NCBI GenBank assembly: GCA_027886175.1
Contig: JAJNNQ010000023.1
Coordinates: 11,593,501-11,657,500 of the forward strand
DNA length: 64,000 nucleotides
Source of the DNA: Phylloscopus collybita
Taxonomy: Eukaryota; Chordata; Aves; Passeriformes; Phylloscopidae
Direction of reading: 5' to 3'
Of this stretch, positions 48,236 to 59,341 are shown piece by piece. A program made the position numbers and the translations under genes. The notes under the pieces are model-generated. The model was not told where the DNA came from and did not search any database. It was given only the letters and a program-made list of their open reading frames with translations. How positions within the stretch are numbered: the first letter of the stretch is position 1; every line of letters begins with the position of its first letter.

Positions 48236-49668
48236 GGGCTGGATCTCCTGCTTGGAGTGAAGCACACCTTGAGGTCTCAAGGAGAACCAACGTTGAGCAC
48301 TGATGAGCAGAGGCAGTGACTCTTTGTCTCCAACAGCAGCACCCCAAAGCTCCAGCTCAACTTTCCCGACCCCCTGTGCCCACCCAGGAGTGGCAGCACC
48401 ACTCTGACCCTCACGCTGTTTGAATATTCCTCACACAGTGATCAGCAAGCCTCCAGAATCCTAAACTGCTCTTCTTCCAAAGCACAGGCAAAAAACCCCA
48501 ACCAATCCCAACCCACCTGAATTTTGGGCTGGGAGATTTGCCAGATAAATCTCTTTCACTCACTAATGGGTGTGTGGGGCATTTTCATGCTGCTGCTTGG
48601 ACCAAATCTACTCCTTTTGCTGTTTTCTTTCCTCAGTGCCACCTGCACCCTTCTCTTCTATGGCCACAGCAAATCCCTGCCCCAGCTGGGCACGGTGGGG
48701 ACCAAAACAAAGGGAAAAATGCACGTTAAAAGCAAAATTAGGACAAGGGTGCCAGTGGAAAAATACTTAGCTTGGATGAAGAGAAAAAAACCCTCTTGAT
48801 TAGAAAAAATACCCACAAAAAATCCCCCCAAACCTGCCCAAGCCCATGGAAACAAACAGCAAAACCCAAGTTCTGTGACAGAACTCACTGTGATTACAGT
48901 GGGTGGAGGTCTCACCTTGGGGGAGAGGGAAGAAACAGTTTCCTCCTCAAAAATCTCCTTCAGAACTTACTTCCAGACTTTTCTAGAGTTGGGATTGGTG
49001 CTGGAAGCTCTCCTCCCCACCAAATAAAGGGCTAGAATTGAAAAAAGCCAGCTGGCCACAACAGCCCAGCTGAATTGCAGCAAGACATGGAGCTGAACAA
49101 GTTAAATCTGAATTACTGCACTATTACTCCAAAGGGTTTACTGGACACTCTGAGTCACAGCGTGGTTCAGTCTTTTGTCTATGCAGACTTTGCAATATTA
49201 TGATTTTTTTTTAGCAGAAGGATCAGCAAAGGAAGTCAGACCAATGGTTTTTTCAAGCCCATCAATCCCACAGAAGGTGAGAAAGCCTTATGTGAAAGCC
49301 CCTCTCCATCTGAGCAGCAATATTCTTCTGAGGAAAATTCTTTCCTGATCCTTGCTTTAAAGAAGTTATTTGAGATTAATGTAAAGACCATTTGTCATTT
49401 TGGTTATAAGAAATGCTAATGGCTTTAGCAGCATTTTGCATTTTCTACAAATCCACCCTGCATTGCAAACTTCTCTGTTAGGCACAAAATAGGGAAAATG
49501 GTCTCCTCTAATCTGAATCACTCATCAATTCCCTGCTAATTGTCAGATGTGTTTATTGCACTGGAGAATTGATAACCTGTAATAAGATGTGATGGATTTA
49601 GCCAGCTGTGTTTTTGCAATTCCAGGCTGGTGTGTGTCCAACAGAAACCAAGGGAGTTACACGAGTAC

Positions 49669-49675
49669 AAAAAAA

Positions 49676-49706
<31 letters not shown>
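49669..49706. repeat. Poly(A) tract with one G
   Basis: Twenty-six A, a single G and eleven A. No retroposed body is recognised before it. Confidence 0.95.
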
Positions 49707-49730
49707 GCCCAGTAGTGTTGATTCAGCACT

Positions 49731-49774
49731 GGTGTATTTTCTTCTCCTGACTGGTGTATTTTCTTCTCCTGATT
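49731..49774. repeat. Two-copy 22-bp tandem repeat
   Basis: GGTGTATTTTCTTCTCCTGA plus CT, then the same plus TT. It is a perfect local duplication apart from the last bases. Confidence 0.95.
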
Positions 49775-52190
49775 ATTTCTGTAATAACAAGTGTCTGATA
49801 AGTGGGTTAAGGACTGGCTGAAGGAGATGGAATTGGAAAGGAATTGCCATTGTGTTTGTTGATATTCCTCCAGTTAATTTGAAATGTAGGCAAGTCATGG
49901 AATGATTTAGACTGGCAACACATTTCATGAGCCTTTCCTTCTGGAGCTAAAAAAAGAGAACACCCTGTCTGGATTCGTCAGCACGCAACGTGTTTAGATA
50001 AGGAAGTGGAGTCAGAAGGAATATTCCCAACATGAGGAATGAATGGAGACAGGATCTGCTGCCGGAAAAATGTCTGCATGGCACTGGAGCAGCTCCCTGC
50101 AGAAGTCAAAACTCTGGACACAGATCCCTGCACTTGCCCGTCTCTCACACCGTGCCCTCTCCTTTCCAGCCTGAAGAGCCTCCAGCTGAGGCACCAAACC
50201 TGCCCATGGCACAGGAGCAGGGCCAGGGAATGGCTGGGAGGAGCCAGCTCAGAAGTTCAGATCCCAAAGTTGAAGTTCCCACTGGGGACAAACTCAGCTC
50301 CTGATGTCTCAAGGCTTGGGGACAGCGTGGTGACACCTTGAAGGTGTGGTGACACCTGCACCTGGAGATCTTCTCCTCAGCTTTCCTCTTTCATTAGCAA
50401 ATCTTCTCCTGCCTAAATCCTGCCAGAATTCACCCACCCCAAACCCTGGGACCAACTCACATGACCCCTGCAGCTGACCACATCCTCCCCAGTGTTTCCT
50501 CATCTTGGCACGCTCAGCTAACGAGAACAATTCACCCCTTTCCCAGAGGGACCTAACTCCACCACCATTCCCAAGCACTCAGGGAAAAGCTGGGCAGGGT
50601 TTCTGCAAACCTCCTGCAGTCCTTAAAACCAGAGCTGGTCCGATGGTGCCTGACTAATGAATGTGTGGTGGCCAAGGGGAGCTAATGAGACATGACCATG
50701 TTAGTCCTGCAGAAACCACAGTGATTAATCACACAACCAGGGGACAGGAGCCACAGACATCTTCACAGCAGACTCAGAGATTTGCCTGAAGGATAAATCC
50801 TGCAGGATGCCAGACTACCCAGCTTCATCCCTGAACTTCATGAAGGATTTTCATCTGGACCGCATTGGGTTAGATTAAAAAAGGCATGAAATGTATCCAG
50901 CCTGCTCAAATTGCAGGAAAACTTCTTGATCACAAAAGAAGATAGGAATCAAAAAGATTTCCTTAAGGGAAATCTCAGAGTTCAGGGGTTTGACAGTGCC
51001 CCCAAATACAATTAGGATGTGGTGAACCTTGGTTTGCTCTTCAATTCACCTGTGTGAACTGAAGTTGGAAATAGAAACATTACAGCAGCTTCCTGCACAT
51101 ATTTCCAGCCTGGATTTCATTAATATCTTCCCTGAGCTGGGATTATTTTGCTCGTGTACAGTGTTCAAATCTGTTCAGGCTTTGTTTGGAAGCAGAAAAA
51201 CACTCCTAATGGAGGCATCCCGTGTAACCTAATAGAAAACGATACTGTTCAACAGCTTCTTTTTTTAAACAACTGTTAAAATTTAATACATAACCATATC
51301 CCAGTACGGAATTCTACCAGAGTGTTAAAAATAACCCAACAGGAAGCATAAAAGCACTTATTAAATTCTACAGCTATTTACAGTAATTTCTGCATATGAC
51401 TCTATTAAATTTCCATGGCAGCTCAGTCCCATTTCTACCAGACTCCACGGAGTTTTTCCAGACTGGTCAGCTCTTTCTTTCCAGTTCCATTGAACAAAGA
51501 CACAGAGCAGCCACTTCTTATCACAGATCTGATTCTATCAGCGCTGGTGGCTGTAAAAAGCCCACAGCACCAGATTCTGAGCTGGTGAAATTCAGCACAA
51601 ATGTGTCTGCAGCCTTCAAAGCCAGGCTGCAGGGCTGCAGCTCAGCCTCTGCCTGGTGCTCACCTCAGTCCAAACCCGTGTGTCTCCTACTTTTGGCTCC
51701 CATTCCCCACTCAGTCAGCTCACCCAGCTGTTGTTTGGAGCTTTGCTGTGTTTTAGTAGCTGTAAAATCAGCTGTGGTAGTTCATAAATTATGGGAGGGG
51801 TTTCGAGATGCCGTTCCCTCTAACATTTGCTGCTGGAGATGGATGGGACGGCCAAGGACTGAGGTCATGGATGCTCTGTGTCTAGCAGGAGGGGGAATCT
51901 GAGGCGCTTTCCAGCACAGACTGTCAGCGTTATACAACTGGAGGCTCCATGGAGCCCTGGAAAGCTGCAGGAATCTCTGCTCAGGATGCTCCTTCCCAAA
52001 AAATCCCCTGTGTGTCCCAAAGACTGCCACTTGCCTTCCCAGACACAGAGGCACGGCAGGTTCCAGGACAGAACTCATCTCCCCAGGTCGTGCTGGCCCC
52101 CAGGGCTGATGTAAAGACCGAGCAACCTGGATGGGTCATGCTCGGAGCTCTCGCTGCCAAAAAGTCTTCTGGGAACAAAGGCGCTGCTGA

Positions 52191-52206
52191 TTTTTTTTTT
52201 TTTTTT
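52191..52206. repeat. Poly(T) tract
   Basis: Sixteen consecutive T followed by CCCTGCGACTG. Confidence 0.9.
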
Positions 52207-52357
52207 CCCTGCGACTGAAGTAAATCTTAGACAAAAAACCCAGAGGGAGCTGTTGGCACACACCAAGCAGCCATCAGACAGCAATCCTGCTCGCAGCTTG
52301 GCCAGCCCCTTGACAGGCAGGAGTTTAGAAAGCATTTAGCACATGAAAGCTGGTAAA

Positions 52358-52373
52358 TGTGTGTGTGTGTGTG
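52358..52373. repeat. (GT)n microsatellite
   Basis: About seven to eight uninterrupted GT units. Confidence 0.9.
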
Positions 52374-52582
52374 GATGCAGATGAGACACTCACGAAGAGC
52401 GAGTCTGGGCTGAGCATCTCATTTTGCCAAGCTGGAAACGTGTTGCTCAGCTGGAACTGCTGAACTGAGAGCGGAGTGATTGCTGTAAACCTGGGCTAGG
52501 GACTCCGTGATGGCTCTGAGAGACACTCGGACCCCCAGGGGTGGGTTTAGAGGGCTGGTTTGGCTGCTGGCTGAATTGATGT

Positions 52583-52761
52583 ACTGGGGAGCTGGTGAAC
52601 AGCAGGATATTCCTTGGAAACCTTTCCTCTGTGCCAATAGATGCACTGGGGAGCTGGTGAACAGCAGGATATTCCTTGGAAACCTTCCCTCTGTGCCAAT
52701 AGATGCACTGGGGAGCTGGTGAACAGCAGGATATTCCTTGGAAACCTTCCCTCTGTGCCAT
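52583..52761. repeat. 62-bp tandem triplication
   Basis: ACTGGGGAGCTGGTGAACAG begins three units at 52583, 52645 and 52707, exactly 62 bp apart. The units also share CAGGATATTCCTTGGAAACC and CTCTGTGCCA. Only about two to three substitutions are seen between units, so the triplication is young. Confidence 0.98.
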
Positions 52762-53770
52762 ATTCTCTGTGCAGGCTGCAGCTTTCCCGGGAGACGAGGG
52801 TTTCTGCTGGGCACTGAAACACAAACCGAGTCTGGAGGAGTCACACGCTGATTCTGCTCTTGCTGGTAGAGCTCCCCCAAACGACTCCCAGACAGGCACT
52901 TGGAGAGCCCTGAGCTGAGGCAGGAAATGTTTTCAGCACCGTCTCTGGTTATTTGGTGCATGTCCTTGGGCTGGGCTGTGCGCCCACAGCCCCTCTGTCA
53001 CCAGCAGCAGCAGCCAGGCCTCCCGAGTGCCTCTGAGCCGAGGGATAAACTCCCCAGGCTAAACACAGAGCGGGGATCAAAGGCACTGTGGGCATCTGCT
53101 GTCATCGTTTGGTATCTCCAGCAAGTGCTCAGCTCTTCCTGATGACTGACTGGTGGCCTTGTGACGCCAGCGGCTGCCGGAGGGATGGGCACTCGGGGAA
53201 TTATGGCAGAGATCAGGAGGAAGTTTTCACTTCCAGGGTTGCATGGACCTGCCCGTTAAGTGCTTGATGGACTTTGGCGTTCTCAGGAGAGTTTTTTAGC
53301 TTGGCACTTCCTCTTACCTGGGAGCTGCACTGTGTTATACAGCCCCTCCTGGCTTGCACCTCTGGCTCCACCTCGGGAAGAGCTCAGGGCAACAGGGCAG
53401 GGATGGAAAAAGGTGTGCTGGCCTGGAGTTAGGTATGAGCTGGGAACACATCCCTGGGCAAGGCAGCCTCACCTCAGACAGCTCTCCTTGAAAAAGAACC
53501 CAGCACATCTTCCAGATGTGACTTGTTCTGTGAAAAATGGGATTTCTGCTTGATCCACAGAGTGCAGAGGGACAAACCCCCTCGGCACCGTGAAGGGAGG
53601 GCATGTCCAGACCCCTCCCACTGCATCTGTCCCTGCTGTTCTTGCCTCTGAATGAGAGGTGGAAGCTCTGTTGATGAGCTCGTTAACATAAATTAGTGCA
53701 CCATGCCATTTGCATGAGATGGTTTCAGCGCTTCCAGGCTCAGAGCAGGCACCTCACTCTGCCTTGCACA

Positions 53771-53792
53771 CCTTCCTCCTCCTCCTCCTCCC
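53771..53792. repeat. (CTC)n microsatellite
   Basis: About six CTC units with flanking CCTT and CCGC. Confidence 0.9.
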
Positions 53793-54820
53793 GCAGGAGA
53801 TGTGTCCTTGTCACTCAGGGTGTCTTGGCAGGGCCATCTGCCACCTCTGGGGGTGGTGCCTGCAGAAGGCAAGGTGTTCACAGGAGCCACCACGCTCTGC
53901 TGGGCTTTGTCCCTCGGTTTTCAGAGCACCTGGAGCAGCTGTGACACCTCCTCACAGCTCTCCATGTCCAAGCCCTTCTTTTACCAAGGTTTTACCATCC
54001 CCAAAAAGAACCACAGGCTCCAAATCACTCACAGAGCACTTCCACCAACGCACAGGAAGGACTGTGCAGCAAAATCCAAAGGATGGAGCTGGTGCTTGGA
54101 TTTTATTCCCCATGAAAATCCACTCTGTCTTGGAAGCTGAATCAAAGAAGCAGGAGATCCAACTGTTACCCCTTGGAGATTGCTCAGCTGACTCCAGGGG
54201 AGGATCAAATCTCTGTTATGCAATAAATCTGAGAAAGCAGAGAGATTCTGTAATTGAGGTGAAATCCGAATTTCCCCCCATGTCTCTGGGAAAAGGCACT
54301 GGCCTCTGGCCAAAAGTATGTTCTGTGCTGACCAGCAAGTGAAGCACAGATCAGGAGCTGAGCAGTCTACAGTGGCAGAATAAAGGGCTAAACTGATAAT
54401 CCTATCAGGAAAATAGAACTTAATCAGGAGTTATGTATGAAAGTCTGAACCCAAATCACAGCAAATTCACCAAACCTGCCTCTATCTGCTCCTCACCCCG
54501 GCAGTGGAATTGGCTGCCTGGTGTTTTATAACTAATTACCTGCATTACAAGCCAAGGGCACAGCTTTTCTTAGAAGAGAACTATCTTTTTTTCCCTGAAA
54601 GTTTAATCCTCATAAGAGGATTCCCATCCTGTCTTTGGCAGAGTCAAAAATCAAGCTTTTCACATGGCCCTTAGCAGAAAAAAAATTCTACACTGTTCCC
54701 ATCTGTACGGTGGTGCTGGGCAGGAGCTCCTGGCACAAAGCTCCTCAGACCAAAGCCAGGCTTTGCTCCAGTTTAGTGCCCTTTCTTTCCACTTTTCCCC
54801 ATTTCTTTGCTTGTTTTCGT

Positions 54821-54944
54821 GTTGGTTTTGGTGTGGTTTTTTGTTTGTTTGTGGTTTTGTTTGTTTTTTGTTTGTTTTGGTTTGGTTTTGGTTTTGGTTT
54901 TGTTGTTGTTGTTGTTTTGGTTTTTTGTTTGTTTGGGGTTTTTT
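54821..54944. repeat. G/T-only low-complexity tract
   Basis: The plus strand has only G and T for 124 bases, including GGTTTT repeats and a run of four GTT. It is preceded and followed by C/T-rich sequence. Confidence 0.95.
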
Positions 54945-55294
54945 CTTTTTTTCTTTTCTTTCTGTTCTGGAGATTCCCCATGGCCTTTAAATCACATGGC
55001 TGCAAATTCAGCTTTTTGGGTGCTTCCCTGCTGACTGTGAGCTGCAAACATCTCACCAGGGGCTGGGGTCCATCTCCAGAGGGGCATCTTGGCCTGGGTC
55101 AGGGAGGACAGATGTTCAAAGAACTTGGTTTTACTTCAGAGGATTAAAAAAGAGCAAACCTCACCCATCCCTGTCCTGGAAGGAGCAGTCCCACCAAGCC
55201 TGGCTTAAAGTTTTATTGTGTGGATGAGGAATATAACTGCAAACTGGTGTGTTATCTAAGCAAGCCCAGGGGCACACACAACAAATAAAAAAGC

Positions 55295-55326
55295 CATTCA
55301 TTCATTCATTCATTCACTCACTCACT
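55295..55326. repeat. (ATTC)n(ACTC)n microsatellite
   Basis: Five ATTC units followed by three ACTC units, shortly before the CR1 end at 55441. Confidence 0.95.
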
Positions 55327-55440
55327 GGCCTTTGCTGCCACTGAGGGAAGCTCCCAACAGCCTCCAGCACCCAGAGCTGTTTCACAGGAGCAGGGATGTC
55401 AGTGCTGGGTTAACCCTTCCTTTCACCAGGGAGAAGTGCT

Positions 55441-57123
55441 GATTCACAGAATCACAGAATCATCAGGCTGGGAGAGACCTCCCAAATCATCGGGTCCAAT
55501 CCAGGCCCTGACACCTCAACCAGACCATGGCACCAGTGCCACATCCAGGCTTTCTTTAAACACATCCAGGGATGGTGACTCCACCACCTCCCTGGGCAGA
55601 TCATTCCAGTACTTTATCACTGTTTCCATTAAAAATTTTTCCCTAATAGCCTATTTTTCCCTTGGTGCAGCTTAAGACTGTGTCCTCTTGTTCTGTCAGT
55701 TGCTACCTGAAGAAAGACACCAACCCCAGCTGACCACAGGCACCCTTCAGGGAGTTGTAGAGAGTGACAAGGTCAGTTCTGAGTCTCCTTTTCTCCAGGC
55801 TGAACACCCCCAGCTCCCTCAGCCCTTCCTCACAGGGTTTGTGTCCCAAGCCCCTCACCAGCCTCGCTGCCTCCTCTGGACGTGTTTGAGCATCTCAGTG
55901 TCCATCCTGAGCTGAGGGGCCAGAGCTGGACACTGCACTCAATGTCCATCCTGAGCTGTGTCCATCCTGAGCTGAGGGGCAGAGCTGGACACTGCACTCA
56001 ATGTCCATCCTGGGACAACCAGAGCTGGACACTGCACTCAATGTCCATCCTGAGCTGAGGGGCCAGAGCTGGACACTGCACTCAATGTCCATCCTGAGCT
56101 GAGGGGCCAGAGCTGGACACTGCACTCAATGTCCATCCTGAACTGAGACACCCAGAGCTGGACACTGCACTCAGTGTCCATCCTGAGCTGAGGGGCCAGA
56201 GCTGGACACTGCACTCAATGTCCATCCTGAACTGAGACACCCAGAGCTGGACACTGCACTCAGTGTCCATCCTGAACTGAGACACCCAGAGCTGGACACT
56301 GCACTCAGTGTCCATCCTGAACTGAGACACCCAGAGCTGGACACTGCACTCAATGTCCATCCTGAGCTGAGGGGCCAGAGCTGGACACTGCACTCAGTGT
56401 CCATCCTGAACTGAGGGGCCAGAGCTGGACACTGCACTCAATGTCCATCCTGAACTGAGACACCCAGAGCTGGACACTGCACTCAGTGTCCATCCTGAAC
56501 TGAGACACCCAGAGCTGGACACTGCACTCAGTGTCCATCCTGAACTGAGACACCCAGAGCTGGACACTGCACTCAATGTCCATCCTGAGCTGAGGGGCCA
56601 GAGCTGGACACTGCACTCAGTGTCCATCCTGAACTGAGGGGCCAGAGCTGGACACTGCACTCAATGTCCATCCTGGGACACCCAGAGCTGGACACTGCAC
56701 TCAATGTCCATCCTGAGCTGAGGGGCCAGAGCTGGACACTGCACTCAATGTCCATCCTGAGCTGAGGGGCAGAGCTGGACACTGCACTCAGTGTCCATCC
56801 TGAACTGAGGGGCCAGAGCTGGACACTGCACTCAATGTCCATCCTGGGACACCCAGAGCTGGACACTGCACTCAATGTCCATCCTGAACTGAGGGCCAGA
56901 GCTGGACACTGCACTCAATGTCCATTCTGAACTGAGACACCCAGAGCTGGACACTGCACTCAGTGTCCATTCTGAACTGAGACACCCAGAGCTGGACACT
57001 GCACTCAATGTCCATCCTGAGCTGAGGGGCCAGAGCTGGACACTGCACTCAGTGTCCATCCTGCGCTGAGACACCCAGAGCTGGACACTGCACTCGAGGT
57101 GTGGCCTCACCAGTGCCCAGTAT
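55441..57123 (-). mobile_element. CR1 LINE 3' part, minus strand, with internal satellite
   Basis: The left end GATTCACAGAATCACAGAAT is the reversed 3' terminus. It is followed by CTGGGAGAGACCTCCCAAAT, GCAGATCATTCCAGTACTTT, TGTGTCCTCTTGTTCTGTCA, TTGTAGAGAGTGACAAGGTC and CTCCTTTTCTCCAGGCTGAA, all CR1 blocks. The array at 55899-57095 interrupts it, and GAGGTGTGGCCTCACCAGTG resumes CR1 at 57096. On the minus strand this right part translates to GILPLYWALVRPHLE, a segment near the C-terminus of the CR1 reverse-transcriptase protein. The copy is truncated beyond about 57123 and has no intact protein. Confidence 0.92.
55899..57095. repeat. 44/45-bp minisatellite born inside the CR1, ~27 units
   Basis: The unit starts TGTCCATCCTGAGCTGAGGG and ends CCAGAGCTGGACACTGCACT plus CA. 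GCTGGACACTGCACTC occurs 27 times. Three main variants alternate: a 44-bp form with GAGCTGAGGGGC, a 45-bp form with GAACTGAGACACC and a 40-bp form with GGGACACC. The first unit joins CR1 at CATCTCAG on the left and the last at GAGGTGTGGC on the right, exactly where one such segment belongs in an uninterrupted CR1. Confidence 0.95.
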
Positions 57124-58605
57124 AGGGGAAGAATTCCGTGTGGATTCTCCTCCAAACAGCTCCATTGTCTCCATGACCTCAAGTCCAGCTGCTGGAACAT
57201 CCCTGGGCAGAGCTGCCCTCTGTCTGAAACCAGCACCTCCCATTCCCACATGGCTCTGGGGTCTGGCCCAGCTCTCCCTGTCCCCAGGCAAGCAGGAATC
57301 CATGGGATAAATCTGTTGGAAAAGAGCAAACTGACGAGATCGTGTGGAGCCTGTGCTCATTGAGGTGTTCATTAAGCCAGCAGCCCTGCTGATGTCAATG
57401 AAGTGTCTTGGAATGACAAATAAAACTCATCAGGACCTCCACTGTGAAGTCTTCAGGCAGAAAATAATTGGGGAGGGGCAAGAGAGGAGAAGGGGAGGAG
57501 AAGAGCGAATTGCAATTGGATAGATTTTATTTTCCCTTGGAGTAAAAGCCTCCTTTCTTTCAAGGGGCTCTGCATCACCTTTTCACCCCAAATAAGCCCC
57601 TTTTCCAGAGGACATGAGGGTGCTGGGCAGGCAGGGAGGAAACACCCAGGGCACAGCTGGGGGACAGTGCTGTGACAACCTGGGCACTTCCCCAGGGTGA
57701 ATGGAAGGAGCTGGCCCCCAGCTCTGCCCTCCCACCGCCCCCGGCTTTGCCCTTCACTGCCAAACAGCTTGAACTGGAGGAAACAATGGGTGTAAAGCCT
57801 AACCCGGGGAAAAGATAAAGGGGACAGAACAGTACACGGTGTTCTGTGAGCCCTGCCTGGCCTCTGCAGCTTTCAGACTCTTCTGCAGCAGCGGATCTGC
57901 CTTTAAAGCCGTTTGCAAAGCATCTGCTGCCCTGGAGCCTCCAGGAAGGACAAACAGAGCAGGCTTGAGCCACTCCAGGCCTTGGAGCCACTCAGTAAAA
58001 ATAAGCTGAAGCACCACTCAAGCCTCCATTGAACGGAAGCTGTTCTTGGAAATGAGTGGAGCAAACAAAAGTGCGTGTTCATTTGTGAAGGGCAGAGCAG
58101 GGAGGCTTTTCCAGAGGGAAGCGTTCAGACCCCGGGCTTTGGGGGGGCTCCTGTGAAGTCACCTCATTGCTCCGAGGTTTGGACGTCTGTAGGATATTTT
58201 TGGATGTGGTAGTGGGGGCATGGCCCACCCTGTGACACTGGAAGGGCCGTCGGGGGCTGTGGGGACAGGCTGCCTGTCCCCCTGAGCAGGCAGGTCACAG
58301 CACGGCCTTAGAGCAGCTCTAAGGATCAGCCAGACCTCTGAGTGCTGGGGACAGCTGGGCTGCATCCCAAATCCACCCTAAAATGGGGTTCTGGGACAAG
58401 CAGCAGGGGCTGGTGGCTTTCTGCATGGGATGGGACAATGCTCTGACCCTGTGGGGTGGAGCAAAGCCAGCCTGTCCTCACCCCAAGGTGCCCTGCCTTG
58501 CCTTCCTGCCTGCACAGTGCCCAGCCAGCCCTCCAGGCACCTGCCACCCTCCCACACAAGATTTTTATAAAAGATTTGGCATAAAGGATTTTTTAAAGGC
58601 TCCAT
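57124..58605. other. Unique non-coding sequence, no gene seen
   Basis: No exon, RNA gene or mobile element is recognised. A minus-strand open frame of 138 codons at 57575-57991 has no motif. Confidence 0.5.
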
Positions 58606-58758
58606 TGATGCCTTTTTGGGGCTACCTGAAAACAGAGGCCAGGCAGAATTAAGGCAATAAAAAGCAGTTCTGTTTATTGAAGGGCCTCCGAGTACATTTC
58701 AGGCAGATGAAGCCCACCCACAATGGACAATGGTCACGGGTGTCACACTTTGATCAGT
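58606..58758 (-). mobile_element. LTR-like repeat, subfamily B, copy 1 (truncated)
   Basis: It begins TGATGCCTTTTTGGGGCTAC and contains CAATAAAAAGCAGTTCTGTT, TATTGAAGGGCCTCC, CACAATGGACAATGGTCACG and ACTTTGATCAGTTTGG. It matches 58913-59055 with about three changes over the ~108-bp core. It diverges abruptly after GATCAGTTTGG. Orientation is inferred, as for the other copies. Confidence 0.7.
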
Positions 58759-58912
58759 TTGGCTGGGTGGACAGAGGGAAGAGCAAAGGGCTGTTCCTGG
58801 GAGCCTGGGAAGTGCCAGGGACACCACGTGTATCCCAATTTTTGCAGCACAACCCCGGGGAAATGCAGTTTAGAGCAGCGTAAATAACACATCCATCCCC
58901 CTTTGATCACTC

Positions 58913-59341
58913 TGATGCCTTTCGGGGCTGCCTAAAAACACAGGGCTGACCAACTCAAGGGAATAAAAAGCAGTTCTGTTTATTGAAGGGCCTCCAGGTA
59001 CATTTCGGGCAGATGAAGCCCACCCACAATGGACAATGGTCACGGGTGTCACACTTTGATCAGTTTGGTCCATTTGCAGACTGGGGTTCATCTTCCAATG
59101 ACAGCTTCAGGTGATGAAGTCATTTACCCCAGGTTTGCTCCCCCAACTCACTTTTGTTTCCATCCCTCGGGGCCTGAGGCAGTGAGGTGTCCTTGATTGC
59201 CAGGCCTGCAGAGGAATTGTTGTGTCTGACCCACATGGGGAAGCAGCAGCTGACACTGTGTGTGGAGTTTGGGGTTATACACTAAAGAACTGCAGGCTTA
59301 CAAACAGATGAAAACAGAAAAGCTGAAATGCTGAGGCATCA
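58913..59341 (-). mobile_element. LTR-like repeat, subfamily B, copy 2 (complete, 429 bp)
   Basis: It begins TGATGCCTTTCGGGGCTGCC and ends AAATGCTGAGGCATCA, so its ends are inverted repeats (TGATGCCT and AGGCATCA) with TG...CA. A reversed AATAAA lies at 58979-58984. It is related to subfamily A over most of its length (CACTTTGATCAGTTTGGTCC, CAGACTGGGGTTCATCTTCC, GGGGCCTGA). No target duplication is visible (TCACTC left, CCCGAA right), perhaps because the neighbouring copy has been involved in recombination. Confidence 0.75.

Larger units (their letters stand above)
48236..52582. other. Unique non-coding sequence, no gene seen
   Basis: No gene is supported. It contains an A run of about 25 grading into a second A run (49669-49706), a two-copy 22-bp repeat just after it, a T run (52191-52206) and a short GT run (52358-52373). 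Confidence 0.5.
52762..55440. other. Unique non-coding sequence, no gene seen
   Basis: No gene is supported. It holds a CTC run (53771-53792), a G/T tract (54821-54944) and an ATTC/ACTC run (55295-55326). A 210-codon plus-strand open frame at 53710-54342 shows no domain. Confidence 0.5.

Noticed and set aside
53710..54342. 210-codon plus-strand open frame
   Set aside because: It starts near a CTC repeat and has no recognisable domain or splice context. It is consistent with chance.
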